Part shown: in pieces, positions 1-14,700 of the stretch | Layout: every line of letters starts with the position of its first letter | Position numbering within the stretch: position 1 is the stretch's first letter | Source of the DNA: Lumbricus rubellus | Lineage: Eukaryota; Annelida; Clitellata; Crassiclitellata; Lumbricidae | Assembly: GCA_945859605.1 (NCBI GenBank) | Contig: OX243817.1 | Coordinates: 19,133,156-19,197,155, forward strand | Length of the DNA: 64,000 nt | Reading direction: 5' to 3' | Notes under the pieces: generated by a model | The model's input: only the letters and a program-made list of their open reading frames with translations | Database searches by the model: none | What the model was told of the DNA's origin: nothing | Made by a program: the position numbers and the translations under genes

Positions 1-946
1 TATTCATTGAATTTAGAAGTGAATTAGAATTTAAAAGTAGAATGTTTCACCAGTTGAATGACCTAGTTTCGTATAGTTGCGAGAGATAGACTCCAGGATT
101 TGAATTGATCATTGTTGCCCTGCTAGTACAACAAACAACATTATTAACGACAGCCACACTGTGTTTTGGTCATAATTATGGCGGTTGCTATATATCGGTT
201 TGCTACAATATGCAATGGCAAAGTTCAGGCTCTTACGTTGGATAACTTTGAAAGTTAGGCTTGTTATTTATTTCATCTGTTCAATCACATTGCGTATTTG
301 GTCTTGTTTTGGTTTTACTTTTCAGGAACAAAATTAAAATGGTAATTGTTTGGTTTAAATTATAACTGAACAACAACTGAATTATGGTGTCTAAAGTTTA
401 CATTGAGAAATTTGCATGTGGCTATTTTTTTTAATTGATGGTGGTTGTTATGACTGAACACTTTTAAAGTTCAGTTTAGGCAGTTTACGAATGTTGAACC
501 TGCATTATGATTGTGAGAAATGCTGTACTTACTTATCTAATCTGGTACAAATATATTGTTAATTTATCGATGATTTTAAAAGGTCATAAAGTCGTGTTTA
601 ACACATTGACAGCCTACACGCCATGTTAACTGACTGACCGAAGTACGAGTTAACTTGTACCTGGTGGTCAATGTGTTAATGGTAGACTAAAGCAGAGATC
701 AGGGATCTGTTCTACTGTAAATAATTGCTATTGGTTATTGTGCTGTATTGCTTGTGATTGATTTAGTGCAGGATGTGATTAACTGCATTGATTAATTATT
801 TTAATTATATTCAAACATTTCACTCGCATAATTTAGCTTTTTATGAGTTAAGCAGACCGTGTAAAAATGCCCGCAACGAGCTGAAGTGGTGGCTATAATT
901 ATTATACTCGTTTCTGATCAGTTTGTATTGACAATAAATTTTGTAG
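1..946 (+). other. Intron of neurabin gene (5' end outside window)
   Basis: AT-rich DNA without a supportable exon. It ends in a TTTTGTAG acceptor directly before the first recognisable PDZ exon. It holds one small TTAA-flanked palindrome (602-675) and otherwise nothing I can identify. Confidence 0.6.
602..675. mobile_element. 74-bp TTAA-flanked palindromic MITE, CACATTGAC type
   Basis: The element begins CACATTGACAGCC and ends GGTGGTCAATGTG, an imperfect inverted repeat. Direct TTAA copies flank it at 598-601 and 676-679. A copy of the same length and layout lies at 45798-45871. TTAA duplication is the hallmark of piggyBac-type transposition; the superfamily assignment is inference. Confidence 0.7.
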
Positions 947-1051
947 GATACAGGTTAACGATCAGATCATTGAAGTGGATGGCAAAAGTCTCGTCGGTGT
1001 TACACAGGCGTATGCGGCTTCCGTTCTACGCAATACTTTCGGAAAAGTGAA
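947..1051 (+). CDS. Neurabin exon: PDZ domain, second part
   Basis: Acceptor TTTTGTAG/GATACAG, donor GTGAA/GTACGA. The first base completes a split codon (probably Arg or Gly) and the exon ends in phase 2. It encodes [18 protein letters not shown] and onward, nearly identical to vertebrate neurabin PDZ domains. Confidence 0.93.
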
Positions 1052-2703
1052 GTACGAAGTTCTCTGTTGTTTTAAACTATTAAATTAACGAATCTGCTGT
1101 GTTTTAATATCGAATGAACCAATGTTTTGGAATTGTAGTCTTCTCTAGGGTTGTTCATCTGAAAGGTTCAGCTAATAGGTAGGTCCTTTGGCGCTGCAAT
1201 ATGAGCGCAGAATTTGAGTATTAATACTAGCTGCACACAGGGTGATGATGTAAACTTACAATAAGGAAGTAGAATTTTTCTGTGGTTTCGCGAGTAAGTC
1301 GCTTTCAAATCATGTATGCTTTTTCTGTTGCTTCAAAATGATGTGGAATTAGACACTTTTTATTTGCATGGTTTGTCAGTGAGGTGCTGAGGGCTGACTA
1401 TATTACTTTGTTCTTACTGGTACCATTCCTTTTGGCAGATGAGTTGCAATTCACAGAATTCACTTGATGTCTAAAAGTGTATCACATTGTCTATTGTTGT
1501 TCAGTGTACTACAGAAACTCTGATTATATATTTACTACAGCTGTTAGCTGTCAACTCTAGTTTGGATTCCATTGATTGGGCTTTGGATGTGTTGTGAGAG
1601 GCGAGCCTGCGACCGGGTGACTTATCTTGTGATCTGAACTCTGGTGTCTTGTTATTGACGCTCTTTTCTTATTGGTGATCTCTTTGTCCTCGATGACTTT
1701 TCAGTCATTTAGGCTAGTGCACAGAGATTGGCTGTGATTGGCTTCGTTTGAAGGAGTGATGCATACATTTCTGATTACAGTCAGATTAATCTACGATTAT
1801 CTATTTAGCTGCATGTGCAGCACTTTGTGATGTACTGAAAATATGCTGTGATAAGTGTATTGATGCATGCAAACATACACACTTGTGTACTATGCCCTAG
1901 CCACATTGTGAATTGATATATATCAGATCTGGATTCCACGTGTTTCTGGATATGATGTTTGGATGTGTATGACCTAATCTTGACTGATATCTTTAACTGG
2001 TTCAGTTATGAAAAACTGAAAGATTCCATTTGAGATATTTGAAACCTCTGACTTGGATGTTGCATCTATGAACAGTAAATATCAGAGTATTAGATGGAAC
2101 AGTAAAAAATTACCATCTACCTCACAATTCTACATGTATGTGAGATTGTTCCAGTTTGAATTTTTTTCTGTTCAAGCATTATTTGCGTACAGGCAAACCT
2201 GTCTTCAGCTAACGCTAACATTGCTCACGCTATTTAAAAACATCTTACATAATTATATGCTTAGACAAGACTACAGAAATGTTTAGTTGACTGTTAAGTG
2301 GCATTTTTTTGTTTTATGGAAGGTTTGTGATTGGTCGTGAAAAGGATCCATCGAACAGCGAGGTTGCACGGCTGATACAACAGTCGCTGGAGCAGGATAA
2401 GTTGAGAGCGGAGCTGGAGGAAATGCGACGTCGACAGATGATGTGGCAGGAACAGCAGCGTCAGTTGGATGAAGAAGAACACGATGTCGACTCAGACCAG
2501 GACTTGTTTCGGCCAAATCCAGTAGGCATAAATGCTAGTAATTGTTCTTGTTGTTATTATTATTATTATTAATTTTTTGCCCCGAGGTATTTAGAATCCC
2601 TCAGGGACTTATTGCCTAACTACTGCTATAAAACCAGTCCGGAATGGCCCTATTCGTCTGCTTCAAGACTTGTGAAAGTGCCTCTGAAAGCTACTGTGTA
2701 TAT

Positions 2704-2741
<38 letters not shown>

Positions 2742-5700
2742 TTCCCTAAGGTACATATAGTCCCTTGGGATTGAAAAAATTATGGGGGCGATGTTCTGGC
2801 ATGGCTAGTCTAAACAGATGTGAAAAGTGCTGCAGAAAGCAACTACGTCGAAGCGCTGAATAGTCATGGATAAGCGTTGAAAGAGAAAAGTAGTCTCTCT
2901 GTTGTTCCCTGATGTTTGTGCAAGCCGGTAGCCATGGATGTTGATCAATGCAAGGCTATATTGGTTTATTAGGCACAGAGTTTCAAAGGCTAAGGGCATG
3001 TTATTATTTGATGGATGACATAGAGACATATATGTTATGTATATAGGAAAATGTCATTGATACAAAGTTGGTGTAGTAATTAATGTGTTTGTTTGTATTT
3101 GCACTTGTCATAGCACCCCTTCAAGCTCTCCCTACTCAGAGGCGCTCCCGAATGCAGAGCGGACACTGCATCGGAGCTCCACGCCGAAGCGCTGAGCAAT
3201 TGTGAGTGAAGGACTTGCCCAAGGTCCTTACGGGGCGAGGTGGATTTGAACCTCGAACCTTCCGGCTCCAAGGCAACAACGCCACCACTACACCACCGCG
3301 CCCCACAATTATGTATATTGTGTTCTGTCTTTTCTGTTGCTAGTCACCTGGCTTGCCTTCTTCCGCACCTCCTCCACGACCTGGAGAGGTTTTTCGGAAC
3401 AACGTACCAGAAAACGATCTTGATGCAAAACATCTCTATGTTCAACTTTTAGAGGTCAGATTTGGCATTTGACGACCCTTTCTTTTTGATTGGAACATGC
3501 TAGGGCAAAGGTTAAGGAGTTTTTGGAAGAAATAGGTGGAAATGGGAGAGAGTTTATCATTTAAACTGTCATGATAGCTGAATCAGTTGCAGATTTTATT
3601 ACTAAGATGTTTGTGAATTGGTAAACTTAGAAAGGCAACTTTCCAGGAACTTGTGATTGTTGATTACCGTTTTTGATGCTTCAGCCAAGAAATTAACTTT
3701 AAAATTATAAATTATTTATTGACATGCATTTGGTTTAAGGTTGGTAGGGTACACCGGTAAATGTAACTTACTATGTATATGAATATTGAGGGTTTTTATG
3801 ATGCTTTCAAAGGTACCATTGTCGGTGCTATATTTTTTTCTGCGTAAATTAATAACTGGTGCTGCATAGCAGGTGCATTTGTTTTTTATGTCCTAAGTAA
3901 TCATATGGGATTTTGTCAGCCAGACAGTTTGTCTTATATCAGTGTCAGTGTCCATTGTGTGCCGTATTTGATATAATTGGAACTGATTAACTGTTTGCAG
4001 GCTCAGCATAAAATTGCCTACTTAGAGGAAGACCTGGCCAAGGCAAATGAAAAGGTACGTAATAGTGTTGGCTATAAGTGATGATTACTAACACTAAAAC
4101 GCATAATGCAGGTGAAGCAGGAAAAGAGTAGCCATTCTGTGTAAATACTAAATAGCCTAATTAACTTTTTCAATATCCGGGTACAACATACAGTCATTGT
4201 TATGATTATTATTGTTATTATTATTACTGTCATTTTATTGTCATTTTTTATTGTCATTATTCTTGCTCTCCAAAGATTAGTGTGATGAAGATACTTCTGC
4301 TAGGAACCGATACAGTCATCTGGGAAAATCAGGCGCTGTAATCTAGGGCAGCGGTTCTCAACCTGTGGGTCGCGACCCCCACGGGGGTCGCCTGCCGATT
4401 TGCCAGGGGTCGCCTGGACCCTTCAGAAATTTGCAAATTTGTACACAATTAATGTTAATTTTTAGAACTTCACAACTCCTTTCCTTTCCTATCATCCATG
4501 GTAAATTACTTCCAATCGGAGGACAATGGCCATTTTTTGCTAGTTTTAACGGTTCCACGACAACTGGTCCACCGACAACTCGTCCAACGACAACTCGTCC
4601 ACGGACAACTGGTCCACCGACAACTCGTCCACCGAAATAGAAGCCGGATTAATGAGAAAACGCTTGAGAAATGGAAGCTGGATGAAGGTTTTTACAGGTG
4701 AAATAGAAGCTGGATTTATGAAAAACCGCTTAATAAATGGAAGATGGATCTTTTTTTTTTCTATCTGAAATAGAAGCTGGATGCATGTTGAGACACATGA
4801 TGAAAATCGTCAATTCAGCCTCTATTTAAGCAAGAAAACCATTAGACTTTTTTTTATAAACCCAGCTCCTATTTCGTAAATAAAGAACTTTAATCCAGCT
4901 TCCATTTCTCAAGCACTTTCTCGTTAATCCAGCTTCTAATTCAGTGGACGAGTTGTCGGTGGACGAGTTGTCGTTGGACGAGTTGTGACACCAGTTTTAA
5001 CTGTACAGAAGTGTTTATGCAACTGCACAAATCCATTTAGAACTGCACATTTTGTGTACAGCTGCACGTTAAAAAAGCCCTACTGAAATGTAAGTTCACG
5101 CCCTGAATTGTTACAATTGCAGTGTGGGAATCTAAAAATGTTTGACATAAGGGAGATGCACCTCGCCTCTTCTAAGCCCTCGTCCTGCTCGGCGCACTCA
5201 TAAAAACACGAGTAAAGTTTAGGAAATTGCTAGCCTCCCAAAACGAATCGGCTACTTCAAATTAGTGTTTAGAAAAAGAAGAATTATTGAAAAATTTTAA
5301 GAAATTCATAGCAGCCTATTGTTTAGTAGCTGCATGCATCATGAATAGGGAAAGTACAATGCTTTATTTGTAATGACATTTGGTCGGTCGAATCGTTGAA
5401 ACCCAACAAATAAACTGAAGCTCGTGCCATTTAGATAGGCAAACTAAACATCCCAACTATGCAGGAAAGCATGAACGGTATTTTTAGAATTCCAACTGCA
5501 AGCTCTTGAAGTTTTACAAGCCGAATAAACTTATGAAACTTCAACTTCAAACTGCCGAATAGGTGTAGCTTGCAGAATCGCAAGAGCCAGAAAATCTCAA
5601 ACTATTGCTGAAAGCAGTTTTTGAATAACGAAGTGAAAATGCATAACAGTAGGCACTGGTTAAAAAAGGCAGTGACCGGGCGGAGGTAACTCGATCAATT

Positions 5701-8700
5701 TTTTGGGGGTGGGGGGTCGTCACAACTTTTGAAATGTTGAAAAGGGGTCGCCGCACTAAAAAGGTTGAGAACCGCTGATCTAGGGCATCAGTGAATGTGC
5801 TTCAAGATATTTGCTCTAGCTGTTAATGTTGTTTTTCTGAGTTAATGTTGTTATTATTATGTGAGGCGAATATTATTGCATACATGGATTAGTTAATGGT
5901 TTTTGATTTCAAGACTTTACTAGTTGCCTAAGTTATATTCTTGATGCTTTGATGAATAAGTTTCCTTGTGCTATTTGTTTAGGTGCAGGGCAGTGATGGC
6001 TTATCGCCAAATGTTGCGACAAATCGATCGAATGAAGATCTGTCGAAGCAGTTGAAAGAAATGGAAAATGCTTTATTTGTGGCAAAGAAGGAGTGCCGAC
6101 AATACGAGGTTTGTTACATTCATTAGACGACTCATATCCTTTCTTTTTCTTGAAACTTATGGTTATGGTGTAGGCCAAGGTTTTACAACAGATCAATTTC
6201 ACAACCAAGTGCAGACAAACCAGTTTCATTTCTGCATGCATTCAGAAGCGCTAACTACCTTTTTTTACTTGATGTCTTGATGTTTTAATATCTAAAATTA
6301 ATCAATACACCTCTGAGTTTAGATCCACGTTACAATTTAGAAGACGTGATCAAAGATAACTTGAATAAGACAAGGTAACTGGAAATAAATGTGTATAACA
6401 ATATCTGTACGGAATCTTCCTTTAGCTTCATGCTATTGGAATGCAGTGAAACATCTGTGGAGATATCGCACACACATTAGATTAGATTAACCCTTTGCCC
6501 ATTTGCGCCGAGAATATCTGTTGAAAACACAGGCTTAACGGGAAAAATGAACAGGTAAAGGGTTAATCAGTGCAGTTCCTTTATGCAAGTTACTATCCTT
6601 GACGTCCATGTAAAAAACGGTTATTTATAGTCAAGAAAATACAGCAGTTAATCTTTCACTGTATTGTTTATCTCACCGCGCTGGCTTTGCATTGTTTTAG
6701 GACCAGCTGAACGACAGCCGTAAGAAGATAATAGACTTGGAAATCGAGCTGAAGACTAAGTTGCATCAACTGGAGGAGGAATGCCAACGGACAAAGGATG
6801 AGATCTTCACCTATAAGCAGAAGTAAGAATGGTTGGCAGTGCATCATCATCAACTCAACTCACTTTATTGCAACCAAAAAAACACAAGATGACAGCAAAA
6901 GTAGAAAATATGCATGTAATGGCTACAAAGAGGGGCCCTAAAGGGATGGACATCCCGCTGGGGGAAGGATCACCGAAGTAAAAAATTCTCAAGAAAAATT
7001 AACAAAGATAGCCGAAAAGAAAGAAATTAAAACAAATTAGACGATGACAGATTGCATAACAGTTTAAATTGTCAAAAGCAAGTATCATCATCATCATAAT
7101 AATAATTAAAAATAATAATTAAAAATAATAATAAATGAATAATAATAATAAATAATAATAATAAATAATAATAATAATGATGATTTCTTTTATTTAACTA
7201 TCCGGTTGACATACCGCAACCGGTTTCGGTATACAGTTATGCAGCACTTACGAAAGATGAACAAGTTTTGCAATTCAAACAATTCACAAATCACAGAAGA
7301 CTTCAATCGCAAAGTTGAAGCCATTCCAGACTTGTGTACATGCTCTCTGTGTACTATAGCTGCAACCTAGGGAATGAAGGAAGAGCTAAACCCAGGGGCC
7401 CTGCAAGATTCAAACTGCGTACTCTAAGCGCTTCATGCCAGCGTGTTATCCATTATACTAACCCTTTACCATCATCGTTAATTCATTGTCCATCTCATGT
7501 AAATGAGTACACAACTGCACATTCATTGAATTGCCATGAGTTTCTGTGTGCCACTGTGTGGTATTACATTAAAACGTGTTAAACAGCATTACTGAAGAGG
7601 AATTCAGTGACCATTGGACCATTGATTATCCCATGGTGCCATGTAGGCCTACAAGCATACCATGCATATTTTTGCGTGCGTTCATTTTGATGAAAATATT
7701 TACTTTTTTCCTTATAAACTGAGCACTAAGGAAATATGTATAATGTTACGTCATGCCTATTTATGTGTACACCAGATTGCCATGTTTAGTCGAACCATTT
7801 AGGACTTTTTGTTTAAAATTATAGTTTTTGCTTGTTTTAATATTGCAACAGGGAAGAGAGTCACGTGAGAGAGCGAGAGGAACTGACGAGACGACACCAA
7901 GACAGCGAACAGCAGTTTGTCGAGATGGTCAAAGCCCTTCAACAAAGGGTCTGCATGTTTTGTGTGTTATTTTATGAAGATCTAGTTGATAATGATAGGA
8001 GCATGTGGCCTTTCGATGCTTGGTTGATAATTTAATTATGTCTAGTTCAACGGCAACTTTCAAGGTATCATAGTCGTTTGCTATTAGTTACCCTGTGGTA
8101 TTTCTTCAGGGCAATTTAGTCTTTCTGCAGGGCAATTTAGTCTTTCTAAGTGTATGTCAGTCATCTTATGATCTTTCCAAGTGTAGCTGGAAGACGTGTT
8201 GTGCATATCTTATTCAACTTTTAGAAAGAAAATATTAGCAATATTGTCTCAGCAATGCAGAAGCACCAGTGAACTTAATTTCAGTCTCAATGTTTAGCAG
8301 TAGAAGGCTAGTTTTAGTTTTTGACCTATGCCAGTTGCCATATGTCACAAAATAAAGTTTCTTGTTTTTGGTAGTCTTATGAATTTATTAAGATATTTTG
8401 ACTTTGAAAGACGTCTGATGAATTTCAGGTGGCACTGCTGGAGAGCAACCTCGGATCTGCTTTGGCCGATCGAAAGACTTTGGAAATGTTGGATAAATCA
8501 TCGACGAAATCATCCGAGTCAGATCTGTCAACGAGCAGAGCTAGAGCAAGGGGCAAGGAATCCGATTTTCCTGGAGCATCTATGGTAAATCAGTTCGCAA
8601 ACAGTTGAAGTGATAAATTTGATTTATAATACTATAGAGGTCCATGGCACTACTGTAAACATTTTCTCCCATTTGTATGTCACATTGATCATAATGCAGT

Positions 8701-11700
8701 TTTTGGAGGGACAGTAAAAGCATTATTCAGTAGAAATTTGCTGCAATCTTACAAAGTTTTTCATCATCAACAAACTCTTCAGTGTGGAACTGTGGATGCT
8801 TTTTCACACTTCCAGTTGATGTGCAGTTCTGGTTTTAACACTCCACGTGCTATGTCCCCAAACTTATTAGCGTTGACTCTTTGTGTTGGTTGAAATGGCA
8901 TACAGAAGCTATAGTGTAGCGCTAAATATTGACTATTTCAGCATAATCATTTTTGACATGCATCCAGCTTTGCTCACCGTGTTTTTAGTCCTGTTTCCTG
9001 ACGACTTTACATTAGCAGGTCCACACCGTACAAAGAAAACAGCTTTTTTAAGTATCTGTTACTTAAGTGCATATCTGTGTGCACTCATGCATGTCTGCGT
9101 GTAGCACTGTAGCACCTGATGTTTATTGTTTGCAGAGTTCTCCTGAAGAGAACGGACAGAATGACAGCGATATTGATAGGTACGTTCGTTTGTCCAGCTG
9201 TTTGCACTACTTTAAATATCAATTGAGTTGCTTATTATTGGCTGCTTTTGTACGTTTTCGTTGATTAGTTTCCTTGAGTTACCTCATCAAAATGTTCCTC
9301 TCTACTTGTTCTGTGGATCACAATCAAAGCAAACTGACCAAAGTTTCTGCTTTGATTGTTTCAGCTGAATGACAACGTTTTGCTAACCTAAGGCCATAAA
9401 TTTTTAATTTACATGATAGTTGTGTTGACTGTTGACCCTTTAATGTCGAGATGGTAGTAAATGGTATGGGACATCCTATACCATCCGGCATTAAAAGGTT
9501 AAGTTGTCGAACAGTCTGAAGCCAAAGAAGACCTTTTAATTTGCAGCTTGCTTATAAATACCAGCTGTATATTTAGCAAAGAAATAGATTATACATTTAA
9601 ATAATAAGGTAATTTTGAGCTTACAACTTAGTTTGGCTTTAAATGTATTTAAAGCCAAACTGTTTTACATCTACATTAACAGGCTTCTAACTTAGAACAT
9701 GCTGAATGTATGACTGTAACCATTTCCTAAATTATACTCATAATTTGCAACTTTGCGGCTTAACATTTCCTGAATATCATCTTCTATAATGATGCCTACT
9801 TTCTTCTATGGCTTCTATTCGAATGACGTTTTGGTAGAGAATGCTTTTTATTTCCCATATTGACTGCGGGAAGTGTTGGTTGCTTTGTTCCTGAGAAACA
9901 GTGAACTGCATAAGCAGTTGAATTAATTAATTAAATAAATAAATAAATAAATAATTAGTTGAGTGGATGATCTGGTGTCTTGACTGTAGCAGACTGATAT
10001 TGCTTTAACTGTTGAATCACCTGCAGATTCTTTTATAGCTTCAGCAGAGTATTTTTGTTATCTCACAACTATTAAGTTTTCTGCTTGAGTAGCATCTTTG
10101 CCTTGGTTTTGTTTTTAATGTTGTTGTTGATTCATTTGGTGATGTTTCATTTGCCCTTGGAGGACTTTTTGTTTTGTTAAACTGCACTCTAGAAAGTTTG
10201 AGTAGTCGTAGCAAATTATGATAAGCTGAAGTCATGTAATTCAGCTTATCGTTTGTTTTCCTTTAATTGTATAATTTTTCTGCCTCCTCGTAGCTACTAT
10301 TGGAACACACCTTGACTTGATATTTACCTTCCAAGTCTTCAAGTTTGGACCAGGTGTCTAGTAGATCTTATATATTGTTCACAAGAAATTCCAAATGTTA
10401 AGACCTCTGAATGTCTTTCTTAGAATTTTCTGGCTCCGCAGTACTTAACCCTTTAGTTTCCCCGCGCATTTTGTTACGCGTTTGTTGTTAAAGTGTTATT
10501 TATCACACATTATTGCTTCTCCTGCCAATATATATCTGCTTGTGTAATTTTACAAACCATCTCAACCTATTGTTTCAAGTTCCATTGCAATCATGTTGTC
10601 TACGTGACAATGACCAAGAGCTATTAAAATTTCCAGGAGGCTTCAGCCAGCGCAAGATAGTTTCGACAACGAATTTAAAATCTCGGATGATATGTCACTC
10701 CATTTGTTTGAGCAACTACATGACCAGTCTACAAAGTTTACGTGCGGCACTTCGATGGAAAATGTAGCAGCCGCAGAAATGTTTAAAAGTGCCTCTTCAA
10801 GTTTTTTGGACGACGATGAATTCTTCATCAGCGAAACAGTTTTTGATAAAGAACGTGCAGACGTTAAAGCAGGACCATGCGAGTGCGACGAGCAATCCGT
10901 AGAGAGCCGATCAAACAGCTTTCTTAATTTGATCGCTCGTATTTTCCGATCGAGCAAGAGCTGCCGAACGCGGAGAAGACAGAGTGAGGATGATGAGAAG
11001 AAACCTGGTGGTGGCAAAGGGTGCCTTGATCGTGGAAAATCAGACGGATCGAAGTACCAGAGATCGGCAAGCGCAGACGAGTTAGATCGGAGAGACAGGA
11101 AAGGTTCGTCCTTAAAGTGGCTGAATAAAAGAAAGTGTTGCAAGGCAGCATCTGCCACGCTTTTAGAAGACCATCGGCCAATTTCAGAAGGTTCTTTAGC
11201 TACGGACCGTGAAGCTAATTCCAAGCCCCCTCTTGTTGAATTGAAGAAAGGTGGGAGTCAGCGTCTAGAGTCGACGGAAGAAAGGTAAGAGATCTGCTCA
11301 GTTGTGCACGGTTAATGCACGAGCTGAAGGGACTGCGCACGTTGTATGACCCTATTTGCATCCGACCTAACAACCTATTCACGTGGATCAGTTCGATGGC
11401 TGTTAGCGGTAAATAATGCCGATGAATTGTATGGCTTTTGCTGTGATAAGAAATACAATTGGGTTCATTGGTCTTATATTCACATTAATTAACAAGACAA
11501 TTGGGTGATTTTTTAAACCGTTAAGTTGCCTTTTAGATGCAAGTCAGTTTCAGTTGTACATGCCACTACTAAGTATAGTTGAAGTTTTGTAAGCATATAT
11601 GCATGCATGTTCGTATAACGTAATCACTATAACTATAGTAATTATCGATAAGTGCATGGTAGCTGTTTTATATACAGGACTTGCTATGCTTAATATCTAT

Positions 11701-14700
11701 ATTTACTTGCTATGCTTATTATCTACATTTGTAAGTGTCTGACTATTTCTCTGATGCCTGTAAAGAGCATGTCTGTGTGCATGCAGTGTTAGTTACGTGT
11801 ATTTAAGACTGTTAGGAGGATGTTATGGTGGGTTAAAAAGGAATTTTACAGGATGTAGGAGTGATGTTCTTGATCCCAATCAAATTATATTGTTCATCAT
11901 CTGCCTGTGTTTGTCAAACCAAGTATTGTACTAGAATTAGAGATACTTTGAGAGTACTGGTACTTCTCTTGCTTGCTTTACATGTTGTCTAAGTAGAGTA
12001 TTAAAAACAAAATTTGTGATTTAAAGAATTTATGCGATCCTGGTTTCTACTGATAAGAAAATTTGTAGCTTGACTTCTTTGCTTCAGCTATCTATGTCAC
12101 TAGAAAAGTTTACTTGATTTTACCCTTCTTAGAATAAATCGCTGACCTCTGATTGTCAGGATTATGAATATAAGTAGCTGTACTATTTGATTTTGATTTT
12201 TTGGTCAAATGCATGTAAATGTCAGATTATATACATCAATTGCTGTATTTGCTTTAAACTTATGTTGCCGAAGAGTGGGTTTGCCTGAGCTACCTACAGA
12301 CAATACTGATTTTGATTGAAGTTTATTTATTGATGTACAATTTGACAGATATCGATTTCCGTTTCACGGTTGATAAATTTGTTTGTTTGAACATGATTTT
12401 TTAAATGGATTTTTTATGTGTAGTTTATGCATCGCTAGTATAGTGTCTAGCATACTTACTTGTGAACAGAGGGATCAGGGTTCAAATCCCTACCCAGGCA
12501 AACATTTGTTTTTGAGAATTCTGTTCATCTGGGTCTCATAGCCAGCTCCATTGTGATGAGTACACCAGCCGTACACTGTTGGTGGGCAGATCAGAGATCA
12601 GGGGAGAGGACTAAGTCAACTGCCCTCGTTTGCAATTACTAAGACAATGACAGCTGCTAACACTTTGTACCTCTGGCTGCCACTCAAGCAATGTCAATGA
12701 ACTCTTCTTCTCTTCTTCTACTTATTCTTTGACATTTTTTGAATTGTTAAATTATTGAAACGGTTTAGTGTCAATTGTTCTGTACGGCATAAGAGGAGGC
12801 AAAAGAGTACACTGTGTTTTGTCATTCGGTTAAAACTAAAAAAATTGAAATTTAAAGTGACAGCTGCTTCTCACTGAAAAAGTGAATTATTGAAGGGTCA
12901 AACGAAGGTCGAGTTGGTCATCGCAGCCTTAAGACCGTCATTTTCAGCTGAGTTTGGGTTGGGAGCGCTCCTGAGTAGTAACCTAAAAGGGGTGCTATAC
13001 AAATCTCAATAATGAATGAATGAATGAATTAATGTGTGTTGTGTGTGTTCTAGTGATGAGGACATTGAGTCGGACGTTTCCGATGCATCACGCACATCCT
13101 TTGACCCTAGTCAACCGAACTTTCCGGCTGGGTCAGAAATCTCGTCGCTTCTCAACGATGTTCTCGGTAAGATATAAATATATAATTATATATTATATAT
13201 GATTATATATAATATTATATATAATATTATATATTATATATAATAATATATAATATATATATGCAAACTAGTATCAGGTTTGATTTGTGATCATTAATAA
13301 TTTTAATAATTTCTCCCACCATCATCTTCTAAACCGAAGTTTGACACAATGTTTAATTGTTTATTCTGTGTGGCATATGCACTGTTGTTTCTGTTTGCTG
13401 CATTGCTAGTTATCATTGTAAAATGTACAGCTCTCCCTCTATTCATGTTTTCCTTCTATTCATGTCTCCCTCCTCCACCTATCTGTTAGGAAGAAAGACT
13501 GTCCCTGTTGTGCCATCATTTTCTCAGTCTCTGTCGTCTGTCTGTGTCTGTCTGTCTCATATTGTAGCCTTGTATATGTATATTATGCATGCAACTACAT
13601 ACTTCTTATGATATAGATATTGTGTAGTGGTTGTGTAGTGGTTCATATATTGTATATTTGAGGATTCAATGAGATTTAAGATCATTGATTATGTTTGTGT
13701 TGGTTGTGTAGCAGCAGTATTTGGACTTGCTATGATGATCTGAACATTTCGCATCAATTGAGAAAGAGTGTCCGCAGTGTTTACACTGCAAGTGTTTGCA
13801 TCATGTCTAAATGTTTTCATGTTTGCTTTCTTCTGTAGATCCGAAATCAAACTCGTCATCTGCCACAAGAAACAACAACGATGGTGGCATTGTTCTCATA
13901 TCACGAGTTGCTCTTCCCAATGACTTCAGTGAATCGGACTCAAGCAACACGAGAGGTTTTCATTCGCGTTTTCATCAGATTTATTGCTTTAAACTTTTGG
14001 AAGCAGCAGATTGCTCCAACTGTAAAATGAATGAATGAATTAATTAATTAATGAATTATCTTAATAAGTGCGGTGATGGAAACAAGTTAGTTGAAGTTTC
14101 TTAGTTGCTTACGTTTGTGATGCTGTCAAAAAAAATTATTTCCAAGGAAAGTGGCATCATTTCTCCTGCTGTTTTCATCTGTTTTTGTGAATTGCCGATA
14201 TGGTTTCTTCGTCGGCTTGCTGAAATTCCGATCATGAGTGATTTTACTTTTAAGAGCATCCATCCATTTGTTGCTTTTGCAGTATATCTATTATTCGGAT
14301 TTATGTTAAATAAGATTAAAAATAGCCTTTTAAAGATTGCACAAAGTTAACATGTTGGAGTAATTGAACTGTTCAATGTGTTCATGATGATTTGGTATTT
14401 CATTTACAGCTTCACCATATCGAGGCTATGCAGGCGGAGAAGTTGACTTCCTCTCTTCATCAGGAGTTGATGAGGTACGCCTTGTGATCACTAAATGTGG
14501 CGGTCCACACCGAAATTGGTATTATGTCGGATTTGCAACATATTGAGTTTGATGCATCAATTCAAAGGTCTTGAGTCGAACTTTAAAATGACACAAAAAT
14601 TATTGCTATAACGTTATTCTAACTCAAGATATGAGACAAAAAGTAATGCAATTAAATTGATTAATTAATTTAATTAAAACCAGATAATATGCATATCATG

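Noticed and set aside
10643..11224. 193-codon ORF on the minus strand opposite the neurabin linker exon
   Set aside because: The + strand exon has good splice sites and a frame continuous with both neighbours; the minus reading is a shadow.
12430..12500. Possible functional tRNA gene (A and B boxes present)
   Set aside because: No acceptor stem pairing and a long non-tRNA body with a retroposon-like tail follow; fits a SINE. The same applies to the other tRNA-like heads.
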